From: Propionibacteriaceae bacterium
GTDB lineage: Bacteria > Actinomycetota > Actinomycetes > Propionibacteriales > Propionibacteriaceae
Assembly: GCA_020438595.1 (NCBI GenBank)
Contig: JAGQUI010000088.1
Span: forward strand, 1-9,094
DNA length: 9,094 nucleotides
Direction of reading: 5' to 3'
Each line of letters opens with the position of its first letter. Within the stretch, counting starts at the first letter, position 1. The notes beneath the pieces are model-generated. The model was not told where the DNA came from. It ran no database searches and saw only the letters and a list, made by a program, of their open reading frames with translations. Shown here piece after piece: positions 1 through 5,065 of this stretch. A program made the position numbers and the translations under genes.

Positions 1-108
1 CGGAAGGGGACGGACCGTGAATCGGAGTGGGGACAGACCATGTGAATCGGAAGGGAACAGTCCCCGATGGGCCCGGGGCCCAACGGGGACGGTTCCCTTC
101 CAGTTCAC
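1..108. repeat. REP-like palindromic repeat cluster, family A, 5' copy
   Basis: Arms 42-65 and 85-108 form a 24-nt inverted repeat matching at 21 of 24 positions, with core GGAACAGTCCCC against GGGGACGGTTCC. Its loop contains a second perfect hairpin at 68-82 (TGGGCCC, one centre base, GGGCCCA). Upstream, GTGAATCGGA occurs at 17-26 and again at 42-51, and 1-16 resembles the rest of such a unit, so about three degenerate units of 25 nt run in tandem before the inverted copy. The hairpin begins 4 nt beyond the stop codon of the minus-strand channel gene, a typical REP position. It may also help end or stabilise that transcript, although there is no T tract. The same core recurs at 7666-7802. 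I see no coding potential here. The similarity to REP elements mobilised by REP-associated tyrosine transposases is by appearance only; no such gene is in the window. Confidence 0.7.
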
Positions 109-112
109 ACGT

Positions 113-1012
113 TCAGGACATGCGGTCGGCGCCGGAGCCGCCGATGCCCCGGGGGACGCGGATTCCGGCGTCGACCAGGGCGGCGTGGGCGCGCGCGAGC
201 AGGACGCGCTGCATGCCCCAGTGCTTGTTGGGGGCGGTCTTGGCGAACATGCGCAGGGTCATCGTGGTGTTGTTCACCGAGTCGACCCCGGCCACGCTCG
301 GACGCTCCAGCAGCACGTCGGCGAACTCGGGGTTCTGGTCGACCTCGTCCGCCACCTGCTCGAGGACGGCGATGCACTTCGCCGCGTCCTCGTCGTTGGC
401 CACCGGCACGTCCACGGTCGCTGTCGACCAGCCCTGGCTGAGGTTGCCCAGCCGCAGGATCTCGCCGTTGCGGATGTACCAGACCTTGCCCGTGGAGTCG
501 CGCACGCGGGTGATCCGCATCGTGACCTCCTCGACGGTGCCGACCACCTCGCCGGTGTCGACCAGGTCGCCCACGCCGTACTGGTCCTCCAGGATCATGA
601 ACAGCCCGGAAAGGTAGTCCTTGACCAGGCTCTGCGCCCCGAAGGCGATCGCGACCCCACCGACGCCGGCGGAGGCCAGCAGCGGCCCCAGCGGGATGTC
701 CAGGATCGCCAGGATCGTCAGCACCCCGATCACGATCAGCGCCACCGAGATCAGGTTGGTGATCAACGAGCCCAGCGTGGCGGTACGCTGCTCGGCGCGC
801 TCGTCGCGGGCCATCGTGACCGCGGACAGGATCCGCTCGGCCCGAGTCTCGCTGCCCGTCCGGCGCTCCTTCGCACGCTCGACCGCACGCTTGGTGGCCC
901 TGCGCACGAGCCGGACGAGCAGGTAGCGACCGACCAACGTGACCAGGATCACGACGCCGATCATGATCAGGTCGACGGTTCCCACGACTGCGGCTTCACC
1001 CATGCCGCCCAT
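113..1012 (-). CDS. Small-conductance mechanosensitive channel (MscS family)
   Basis: This 299-residue inner-membrane protein should open under membrane tension and release small solutes on hypo-osmotic shock. A first membrane segment lies at about residues 13-33, followed by a charged Arg/Lys/Glu-rich stretch (37-77), a second segment at about 84-103, and the pore helix region at about 107-142. The pore region carries the family-typical Gly/Ala pattern LLASAGVGGVAIAFGAQSLV. The MscS beta domain follows (EDQYGVGDLVD, then GTVEEV and the YIRNGEILRLGN motif at about 179-190), and a short alpha/beta C-terminal domain ends near 290. Two ATGs are possible, at 1012 and 1003. Neither has a clear Shine-Dalgarno, although GGGCGG precedes the second, so the exact start is uncertain. 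The open frame runs further upstream to 1378, but that part overlaps the divergent monooxygenase gene and has no channel features. It is divergent from the LLM operon with no obvious functional link. Confidence 0.93.
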   Translation of the reverse strand: MGGMGEAAVVGTVDLIMIGVVILVTLVGRYLLVRLVRRATKRAVERAKERRTGSETRAERILSAVTMARDERAEQRTATLGSLITNLISVALIVIGVLTILAILDIPLGPLLASAGVGGVAIAFGAQSLVKDYLSGLFMILEDQYGVGDLVDTGEVVGTVEEVTMRITRVRDSTGKVWYIRNGEILRLGNLSQGWSTATVDVPVANDEDAAKCIAVLEQVADEVDQNPEFADVLLERPSVAGVDSVNNTTMTLRMFAKTAPNKHWGMQRVLLARAHAALVDAGIRVPRGIGGSGADRMS

Positions 1013-1121
1013 TGTGGCCGAATCGGACGCGGGGACGCGGACGCCCGCCCCGTGGCGGGAATAGCGTTGCCGGGACGGCGGTTGAGCGAGATGGTTGAAT
1101 CCGCAATCAGTGGGAGTGGGC
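1013..1121. promoter_or_regulatory. Divergent intergenic region, channel gene / LLM operon
   Basis: This 109-nt gap must hold the promoters for both genes. On the plus strand TAGCGT at 1062-1067 matches the actinobacterial TANNNT -10 pattern and is identical to the -10 proposed for the arsR gene at 3036, but there is no good -35 at the right distance. A 6-bp hairpin (CCCGCC, loop CCGT, GGCGGG) lies at 1044-1059. ATGGTTGA at 1091-1098 equals one half of the ArsR operator found at 3001-3016, while the other half is not conserved. GGGAG at 1112-1116 is the likely ribosome-binding site for the ATG at 1122. I could not place the channel-gene promoter. Confidence 0.4.
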
Positions 1122-2297
1122 ATGCAGCTGGGCATCTTCAGCGTCGGGGACATCACCCCCGACCCGACGACCGGGCGCACGCCGTCCGAGCACGAGCGGA
1201 TCAAGGCCGCCGTCACGCTGGCGAAGAAGGCCGAGGAGATCGGGCTGGACGTGTTCGCGACCGGCGAGCACCACAACCCGCCGTTCCACCCGTCCTCGCC
1301 CACCACGCTGCTCGGCTTCATCGCGGCGCAGACCGAGCGGATCATCCTCTCCACCGCCACCACCCTGATCACCACCAACGACCCGGTGAAGATCGCCGAG
1401 GACTACGCCGTGCTGCAGCACCTGGCCGACGGCCGGGTCGACCTGATGATGGGACGCGGGAACACCGGCCCCGTCTATCCCTGGTTCGGCAAGGACATCC
1501 GCGAGGGCATCCCGCTCGCGATCGAGAACTACGCGCTGCTGCGCAAGCTGTGGCGCGAGGAGGTCGTGAACTGGGAAGGACGGTTCCGGACGCCGCTGCA
1601 GGGCTTCACGCTCGCCCCGCGTCCGCTCGACGACGTGCCGCCCTTCGTCTGGCACGGCTCGATCCGCAGCCCCGAGATCGCCGAGCAGGCCGCGTACTAC
1701 GGCGACGGGTTCTTCCACAACAACATCTTCTGGACGATGTCGCACACCAGGCGCATGGTGAACCTGTACCGGCGCCGCTTCGAGCACCACGGCCACGGCC
1801 CGGCCGACACCGCGATCGTCGGGCTGGGCGGGCAGTTCTTCATGCGGAAGAACTCCCAGGCCGCGATCGAGGAGTTCCGCCCGTACTTCGATGTAGCACC
1901 AGTCTACGGCTACGGGCCGAGCCTGGAGGAGTTCATGGCCGAGACGCCGCTGACGGTCGGCTCGCCGCAGCAGGTGCTGGAACGCACCCTCTCGTTCACC
2001 GCGGACGTCGGCCACTACCAGCGCCAGTTGTTCCTGGTCGACCACGCCGGCCTGCCCCTGAAGACGGTGCTCGAGCAGCTGGACCTGCTCGGCGAGATCC
2101 TGCCCGAACTGCGCAGGGGCTACGCGGAGGGCCGTCCCGCGCACATCCCGGACGCGCCCACGCACGCCAGCCTGGTCGCCGCCCGGGACGCCGCCACGGT
2201 CGACCAGGCGGCCTCCGCCACGGTCCCTGAGGAGCGGACGGGTGAGCTCGCGAACCCGTCCGCGTCACGAAGGGCCGCCGAAGGAGCCACCCGATGA
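1122..2297 (+). CDS. LLM-class FMN-dependent monooxygenase, CE1758-like family
   Basis: This 391-residue protein is a luciferase-like TIM-barrel oxygenase that would use reduced FMN supplied by a partner reductase to oxidise an unknown substrate in the cytoplasm. The N-terminus MQLGIFSVGDI followed by DPTTGRTPSEHERIK, the GEHHNPPF motif (48-55), the TATTLITTNDPVKIAEDYA segment (78-96) and GRGNTGPVYPWFG (111-123) are what I recall as hallmarks of the CE1758-type subfamily. That subfamily is described as always paired with a dedicated FMN reductase, and one follows here. The ATG at 1122 is preferred because GGGAG lies 5 nt upstream and the family starts at this Met; an in-frame TTG at 1095 would add nine unlikely residues. 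The last 45 or so residues (after 345) are Ala/Arg/Glu-rich and look like a variable tail. Part of its DNA (2262-2280) resembles the end of the palindromic element at 4111-4129. The stop overlaps the next start (ATGA), implying translational coupling. Confidence 0.92.
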   Translation: MQLGIFSVGDITPDPTTGRTPSEHERIKAAVTLAKKAEEIGLDVFATGEHHNPPFHPSSPTTLLGFIAAQTERIILSTATTLITTNDPVKIAEDYAVLQHLADGRVDLMMGRGNTGPVYPWFGKDIREGIPLAIENYALLRKLWREEVVNWEGRFRTPLQGFTLAPRPLDDVPPFVWHGSIRSPEIAEQAAYYGDGFFHNNIFWTMSHTRRMVNLYRRRFEHHGHGPADTAIVGLGGQFFMRKNSQAAIEEFRPYFDVAPVYGYGPSLEEFMAETPLTVGSPQQVLERTLSFTADVGHYQRQLFLVDHAGLPLKTVLEQLDLLGEILPELRRGYAEGRPAHIPDAPTHASLVAARDAATVDQAASATVPEERTGELANPSASRRAAEGATR

Positions 2298-2890
2298 CCA
2301 GCATCGTCGTGGTTACCGCGGGCACCAGCGTCCCGTCCTCGAGCCGCATGCTGGGCGAGCGGTTGGGGGAGGCGACAGTGGCTGCGCTGGTCGCGTCCGG
2401 GGTGCCCGCCGAGGTGACCCACCTGGAACTGCGCACCCTCGCCGTCGACCTGGCCCAGCACCTGGCCACCCGGGTGCCGGGCGGCCGGCTGCGGGAGGCG
2501 TTCGACGCGGTCTGCGCCGCGGACGGCGTGATCGCGGTCACCCCGGTGTTCAACGGCTCGTACTCGGGGCTGTTCAAGCTGTTCTTCGACGCGCTCGACG
2601 AGGCCGCGATGGCCGGACGCCCGGTGCTGCTCGGGGCCACCGGCGGCACGGGACGGCACTCGCTGATGATCGACCACGCCATGCTGCCGCTGTTCTTCTA
2701 CCTGAAGGCGCTGGTGGCCCCGCACCCGGTGTTCGCCGCGACGAAGGACTGGGGAGCGGCCGGCGGAAAGCTGGATCGCCGGATCACCACGGCGGCCGAC
2801 GAGTTCGCGAAGCTCGTCCTCGCGGCCGCCCCGCACAAGCAGGGCGACGACTTCGAGGTGACCGACTTCACCGACCTGCTGGGCGGCTGA
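2294..2890 (+). CDS. LLM-partnered FMN reductase, CE1759-like (flavodoxin fold)
   Basis: This 198-residue NAD(P)H-dependent FMN reductase has a flavodoxin-like fold and probably delivers reduced flavin to the upstream monooxygenase. The first beta strand IVVVTAG runs into a phosphate-binding loop TSVPSSSRML (11-20). The second flavin-contact segment is TPVFNGSYSGLFKLFFDAL (83-101), typical of NADPH-dependent FMN reductases, and a Gly-rich loop ATGGTGRHS lies at 115-123. The length is normal for the family. AAGGAG at 2281-2286 gives a well-spaced ribosome-binding site, and the ATG overlaps the monooxygenase stop codon. The pairing matches the family knowledge that CE1758-type oxygenases come with CE1759-type reductases. 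Ten nt after its stop a large palindrome (2900-2979) closes the operon. Confidence 0.92.
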   Translation: MTSIVVVTAGTSVPSSSRMLGERLGEATVAALVASGVPAEVTHLELRTLAVDLAQHLATRVPGGRLREAFDAVCAADGVIAVTPVFNGSYSGLFKLFFDALDEAAMAGRPVLLGATGGTGRHSLMIDHAMLPLFFYLKALVAPHPVFAATKDWGAAGGKLDRRITTAADEFAKLVLAAAPHKQGDDFEVTDFTDLLGG

Positions 2891-2899
2891 ACCCCGATC

Positions 2900-2979
2900 C
2901 CAACACAGACGCTCCCGAAAATCGAGAACGCTCCCGAAATTTCGGGAGCAAGGACGAATTTCGGGAGCGTCTGTGTTGG
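2900..2979. repeat. 80-nt nested palindrome with four GCTCCCGAAA units (family B)
   Basis: The outer arms 2900-2920 and 2959-2979 are a perfect 21-bp inverted repeat. Centred exactly inside them is a perfect 20-nt palindrome at 2930-2949. The ten-mer GCTCCCGAAA occurs directly at 2911-2920 and 2930-2939 and inverted at 2940-2949 and 2959-2968, with 9-nt spacers on both sides, so all four copies are symmetric about 2939/2940. The spacers themselves (2921-2929 and 2950-2958) are not complementary. It lies between the reductase stop (2890) and the arsR promoter (from 3001). It could fold as a cruciform or a long RNA hairpin and act as a terminator or insulator. It could also be a genome-wide repeat or miniature transposable element. 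There is no T tract and no coding potential. Confidence 0.85.
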
Positions 2980-3000
2980 ACGAGCCGAGAACCCGGATCC

Positions 3001-3016
3001 TCAACCGAATGGTTGA
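3001..3016. promoter_or_regulatory. Putative ArsR operator 1, over the -35 box
   Basis: TCAACCGAATGGTTGA is an inverted repeat with perfect 6-bp arms and a 4-nt spacer. Its right arm overlaps the -35 hexamer TTGACA (3013-3018). A nearly identical site follows with centres 46 bp apart. Dyads of this size next to a regulator gene are typical ArsR-family binding sites, so autorepression is the likely role. This is inferred from position and symmetry. Confidence 0.7.
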
Positions 3017-3041
3017 CAAAGCGAAGGGCGCGATCTAGCGT
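3013..3041 (+). promoter_or_regulatory. arsR-operon promoter, TTGACA-17-TAGCGT
   Basis: A perfect -35 hexamer TTGACA (3013-3018) is followed at 17 bp by TAGCGT (3036-3041), which fits the TANNNT -10 of actinobacteria. Transcription should begin near 3048, giving a leader of about 25 nt before the ATG at 3073. Both operator dyads overlap functional parts of this promoter. It is the best-looking housekeeping-type promoter in the window. Confidence 0.7.
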
Positions 3042-3046
3042 CCATC

Positions 3047-3062
3047 TCAACCAAATGGTTTA
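3047..3062. promoter_or_regulatory. Putative ArsR operator 2, at the transcription start
   Basis: TCAACCAAATGGTTTA matches operator 1 at 14 of 16 positions. Arms TCAACC and GGTTTA pair at 5 of 6 positions. It covers the predicted transcription start near 3048, so a bound repressor would block initiation. Together with operator 1 it would bracket the promoter, possibly allowing cooperative binding or looping. Confidence 0.65.
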
Positions 3063-3072
3063 GGACGGTGTC

Positions 3073-3444
3073 ATGTCGACCGATCAGCTCTCCCGCACCT
3101 TCGCTGCCCTCGCCGATCCCACCCGGCGCGACATGGTCGCCCGGCTCTCGCTGGGGGATGCCACCCTGGGCGAGCTCGCCGGGTCGTACGAGATGAGCCC
3201 GCAGGCGGTCTCCAAGCACCTCACCGTGCTGGAGCGGGCGGGGCTGGTCACGCGTGGGCAGGCCGGCACCCGGCGTCCCGTGCACCTGGAGGCCGACCTG
3301 CTCGACCCGCTCACCGACTGGCTGGAGCACTACCGGCGGCAGGCCGAACAGCGCTTCCAGCGTCTGGACGCCGCCCTGGCCGAGCTCGCCGCCGACGAGG
3401 CCTACCCCGGCACCGCCCGGCGGAACGACAAGGAGGAACGATGA
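3073..3444 (+). CDS. ArsR-family (SdpR/HTH_20-like) transcriptional repressor
   Basis: This 123-residue winged-helix repressor contains FAALADPTRRDMVARL (10-25), the classic start of ArsR domains. The helix-turn-helix lies at about 32-57 with the recognition segment MSPQAVSKHLTVLE, and the beta wing is around 60-72 (TRGQAGTRRPVHL). The C-terminal helix LEHYRRQAEQRFQRLDAAL resembles the dimerisation region of regulators paired with AHSA1-type proteins. There is no cysteine in the protein, so the metal-binding motifs of ArsR/SmtB sensors are absent and the signal is probably not a metal through Cys. ATG at 3073 follows GGACGGTG, a modest ribosome-binding site. Its stop overlaps the next start (ATGA). 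Two dyads in its promoter suggest autoregulation of the whole cassette. Confidence 0.94.
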   Translation: MSTDQLSRTFAALADPTRRDMVARLSLGDATLGELAGSYEMSPQAVSKHLTVLERAGLVTRGQAGTRRPVHLEADLLDPLTDWLEHYRRQAEQRFQRLDAALAELAADEAYPGTARRNDKEER

Positions 3445-3929
3445 TCGACCGCTACGACACCGCCCACATCGAGGCCGACCCGACTGTGCCACTCGTGCGG
3501 ATCATCCGTGATTTCGCGGCCACGCCCGCGCAGGTGCAGCGCGCCCATATCGACCCGGAGCTGTACGCCCGCTGGGTGGGCCCGAACGACGTGACCACCC
3601 GGATCGACCACTGGGACGCCCGCAGCGGCGGCAGCTGGGCCTTCACCAACATCCGGGGCGAGGAGGAGTACAGGTTCCACGGCTGCTTCCACGAGGTCTC
3701 GCCGACGCGGCTGGTGCAGACCTTCACCTTCGACGGCTGGCCGGACGGCGTCTCGCTCGAGACCCTGACCCTGACCGACCTCGGCGACGGCCGGACGCGC
3801 CTGGTCGCGCAGTCGCTGGTGGACAGCTTCGAGGGACGCGACCAGTGGCTGGCCAGCGGCATGGAGACCGGGGTGAACGACGGCTACGCGAAGCTGGACG
3901 CCCTGCTCGCCGGCGGGGCGGTGGCGTGA
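3441..3929 (+). CDS. SRPBCC / AHSA1-like (activator of Hsp90 ATPase homologue 1) protein
   Basis: This 162-residue cytoplasmic protein belongs to the SRPBCC (START-like) superfamily, whose fold forms a deep hydrophobic ligand pocket. FAATPAQVQRAHIDPELYARW (25-45) is the usual first helix region. The segments DARSGGSWAF (59-68), YRFHGCFHEVSPTRLVQTFTFDG (77-99) and TLTDLGDGRTRLV (110-122) are family hallmarks, and the C-terminal long helix is GMETGVNDGYAKLDALL. The length is normal. AGGAGG at 3431-3436 is an excellent ribosome-binding site, and the ATG overlaps the arsR stop. ArsR and AHSA1 pairs are common in actinobacteria and often extend to a PhnB-like VOC protein, which here is only a stump. 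The ligand and biochemical role are unknown; linkage to true Hsp90 regulation is unlikely. Confidence 0.93.
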   Translation: MIDRYDTAHIEADPTVPLVRIIRDFAATPAQVQRAHIDPELYARWVGPNDVTTRIDHWDARSGGSWAFTNIRGEEEYRFHGCFHEVSPTRLVQTFTFDGWPDGVSLETLTLTDLGDGRTRLVAQSLVDSFEGRDQWLASGMETGVNDGYAKLDALLAGGAVA

Positions 3930-4036
3930 TGGCCGCCATCACGACCCGCCTGTGGTTCCAGACCGGTCTCGACGCGGCGCTGGAGCGGTACACGTCCCTG
4001 TTCCCGGACTCCGAGGTGGGCTCCGGTCCTTCGTGA
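3929..4036 (+). pseudogene. Truncated PhnB-like VOC family gene (5' fragment)
   Basis: The frame starts with an ATG overlapping the SRPBCC stop (TGATG) and encodes only 35 residues: MAAITTRLWFQTGLDAALE, then RYTSLFPDSEVGSGPS and a stop. This matches the beginning of PhnB / 3-demethylubiquinone methyltransferase-like VOC proteins, which typically open with a K/A-I-T-x-x-L-W-F strand, a helix, then Y-x-S-I/L-F-P-x-S. Such proteins are normally about 120-160 residues. Similarity seems to stop at about residue 31, and the stop codon lies inside the palindromic element starting near 4031. No continuation of the VOC domain is visible in any frame before the lipoprotein gene at 4152, so the 3' part has been lost, not merely frameshifted. 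A functional 35-residue peptide is possible but unlikely. Confidence 0.7.
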
Positions 4037-4119
4037 CGTGTCGCAATCCGGCCGACCCCGGGCAGGAACGTGACGCATGGGGCGTCTGGGACGCCAGGAG
4101 CGGCCGAATCGCGTCACGA
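4031..4119. repeat. Imperfect palindromic element, family C
   Basis: TCGTGACG at 4031-4038 is inverted at 4112-4119, and CGGCCG at 4049-4054 is matched by 4101-4106. The two arms thus form an interrupted stem of roughly 20 bp with a bulge. Inside is a perfect small hairpin at 4081-4095 (GGCGTC, loop TGG, GACGCC) and a direct copy of CGTGACG at 4069-4075. The element coincides with the breakpoint of the VOC fragment, so it may have inserted there or been left by a deletion. It carries no open frame of its own. A 19-nt stretch at its right end (4111-4129) matches 2262-2280 at 17 of 19 positions, suggesting a dispersed repeat. Confidence 0.55.
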
Positions 4120-4126
4120 GGGGCCA

Positions 4127-4145
4127 CCGCCGGCGAAGCTGGCGG
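4127..4145. terminator. Candidate bidirectional terminator hairpin between convergent genes
   Basis: CCGCCGGC (4127-4134), a GAA triloop, then GCTGGCGG (4138-4145) form an 8-bp GC stem with one G-U wobble on the plus strand (an A-C mismatch on the minus strand). It sits 6 nt beyond the stop of the minus-strand lipoprotein gene and after the end of the arsR operon. No T tract follows on either side, as is common in high-GC actinobacteria, so this rests on structure and position only. Confidence 0.4.
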
Positions 4146-4151
4146 GAGCGG

Positions 4152-5003
4152 CTACTTCTTCTTGTTCTTCAGTGAGCCCTTGACCCCGCCGTCGGGGGAG
4201 CCGGCGCTGCACACGATCCGATGGTCGCCGACCTTCTTCCAGATGTCGGAGCCGGCGAGGAAGTAGCTCACCTCGTACTTCGACTTGCCGGCGTCGATGC
4301 CGACGAACTTCTTGAACCCGGCCAGGCACACCGTGTTGAACAGCTTCTGCTCCGCCTCGACCGTGGGGGCCTTCTTGCCGGTGACCTCCTCGGTGGCGAA
4401 CACCTCGTAGTAGTGCGGGGACGCGCAGTCGATCACCTCGACGGCGGTCGCGGCCACGTCCTGCGGTCCGGTGCACTGGCCGTCGGTGGGGAAGATCCGG
4501 GTGTCGCCCTTCGCCGAACCCAGCAGGCCGCCGGACGACGACCCGACCAGGCAGGTGATCGTGCGGTGCGCCGGGTCGGCCCACGCGATCTCGTCCGCGG
4601 CGAGGTAGGCCGAGGCGAACCGGCTGTACTCCTGCGCGACGCCGACGTAGCCGGAGTAGGCCTGCGTGCAGGACGTCTTGGCGGTCTCGGCGAGCAGGTC
4701 GGCGCCGGGGTAGGTCGCGGACGGCACGTCGACGACGGCGAACACCTCCCAGTAGTGCTCCGTCGTGCAGGGCAGCGCCGGCAGTTCGGTGATCGAACCC
4801 CCGGAGAGGTCGACGTCGCCCGTGCAGTCGCCCACCGCGAGGGTGGGGGCCGCGAGGGTCGTCGACTCCGACGGCGATGCCGACGCCGTGGGGGTGTCGG
4901 ACACCGGGCCGGGCGAGGTGACGCCCGGAGTCGGGTCGGACGCGGCGCACCCGGCCAGCGTCAGGGCGAGCGCGAGCGCTGCAGCGGCCACTCGTCCCCG
5001 CAT
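4152..5003 (-). CDS. Lipoprotein with two tandem septum-formation-type four-Cys domains
   Basis: This 283-residue exported lipoprotein has Arg residues at 2 and 4, a hydrophobic stretch (5-17) and the lipobox LAGC with Cys19 as the lipidated residue. A Ser/Thr/Pro-rich linker follows (20-55). Two copies of one domain come next. Copy one has Cys60, 79, 112 and 151; copy two has Cys177, 193, 226 and 265. The last two spacings (33 and 39 residues) are identical in both copies. Shared motifs are GDC/GQC-T-G, HYWEVFA against HYYEVFA, and ITC/IVC near each end. This pattern matches the 'septum formation' domain (PF13845-like) of actinobacterial lipoproteins, whose molecular role is not established. 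The C-terminus is Lys-rich (KNKKK). ATG at 5003 is preferred over GTG at 5024 because GAGAGGGG lies just upstream and the signal peptide then has a normal length. It is divergent from a two-component system. Confidence 0.9.
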   Translation of the reverse strand: MRGRVAAAALALALTLAGCAASDPTPGVTSPGPVSDTPTASASPSESTTLAAPTLAVGDCTGDVDLSGGSITELPALPCTTEHYWEVFAVVDVPSATYPGADLLAETAKTSCTQAYSGYVGVAQEYSRFASAYLAADEIAWADPAHRTITCLVGSSSGGLLGSAKGDTRIFPTDGQCTGPQDVAATAVEVIDCASPHYYEVFATEEVTGKKAPTVEAEQKLFNTVCLAGFKKFVGIDAGKSKYEVSYFLAGSDIWKKVGDHRIVCSAGSPDGGVKGSLKNKKK

Positions 5004-5029
5004 TCGCACCCCTCTCCTCGGCACCAGCC

Positions 5030-5065
5030 ATGGTAACGGGCCCTACGCTGGGCACCGATGCATCG
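5030..5065. promoter_or_regulatory. Compact divergent promoters, lipoprotein / histidine kinase
   Basis: Only 54 nt separate the two start codons. On the plus strand TACGCT at 5044-5049 fits a TANNNT -10 and lies 8 nt before the kinase ATG (5058), with no Shine-Dalgarno between. The kinase mRNA is therefore probably leaderless. On the minus strand TACCAT (5035 to 5030) could be the lipoprotein -10, giving a leader of about 20 nt that contains the GAGAGGGG ribosome-binding site. Neither has a convincing -35. A perfect 10-bp palindrome CGATGCATCG (5056-5065) covers the kinase start codon. The overlap means a regulator bound here would affect both genes. Confidence 0.45.

Noticed and set aside
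1..108. CRISPR array
   Set aside because: The 25-nt units are degenerate, contiguous without spacers and end in an inverted copy, and no cas genes are present.
1013..1378. N-terminal extension of the channel protein up to 1378
   Set aside because: It would overlap the divergent monooxygenase gene by over 250 nt and adds no channel-like segment; internal ATGs at 1012/1003 give a normal MscS N-terminus.
17..2230. Very long plus-strand open frame (737 codons) over the channel and monooxygenase genes
   Set aside because: It is antisense to the channel gene and out of frame with the monooxygenase, has low-complexity Arg/Gly/Asp/His composition, no ribosome-binding site and no domain. Long spurious frames are expected at this GC content.
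4031..4119. Insertion sequence
   Set aside because: No transposase frame, no clear target duplication, and under 100 nt long; at most a miniature or REP-like element.
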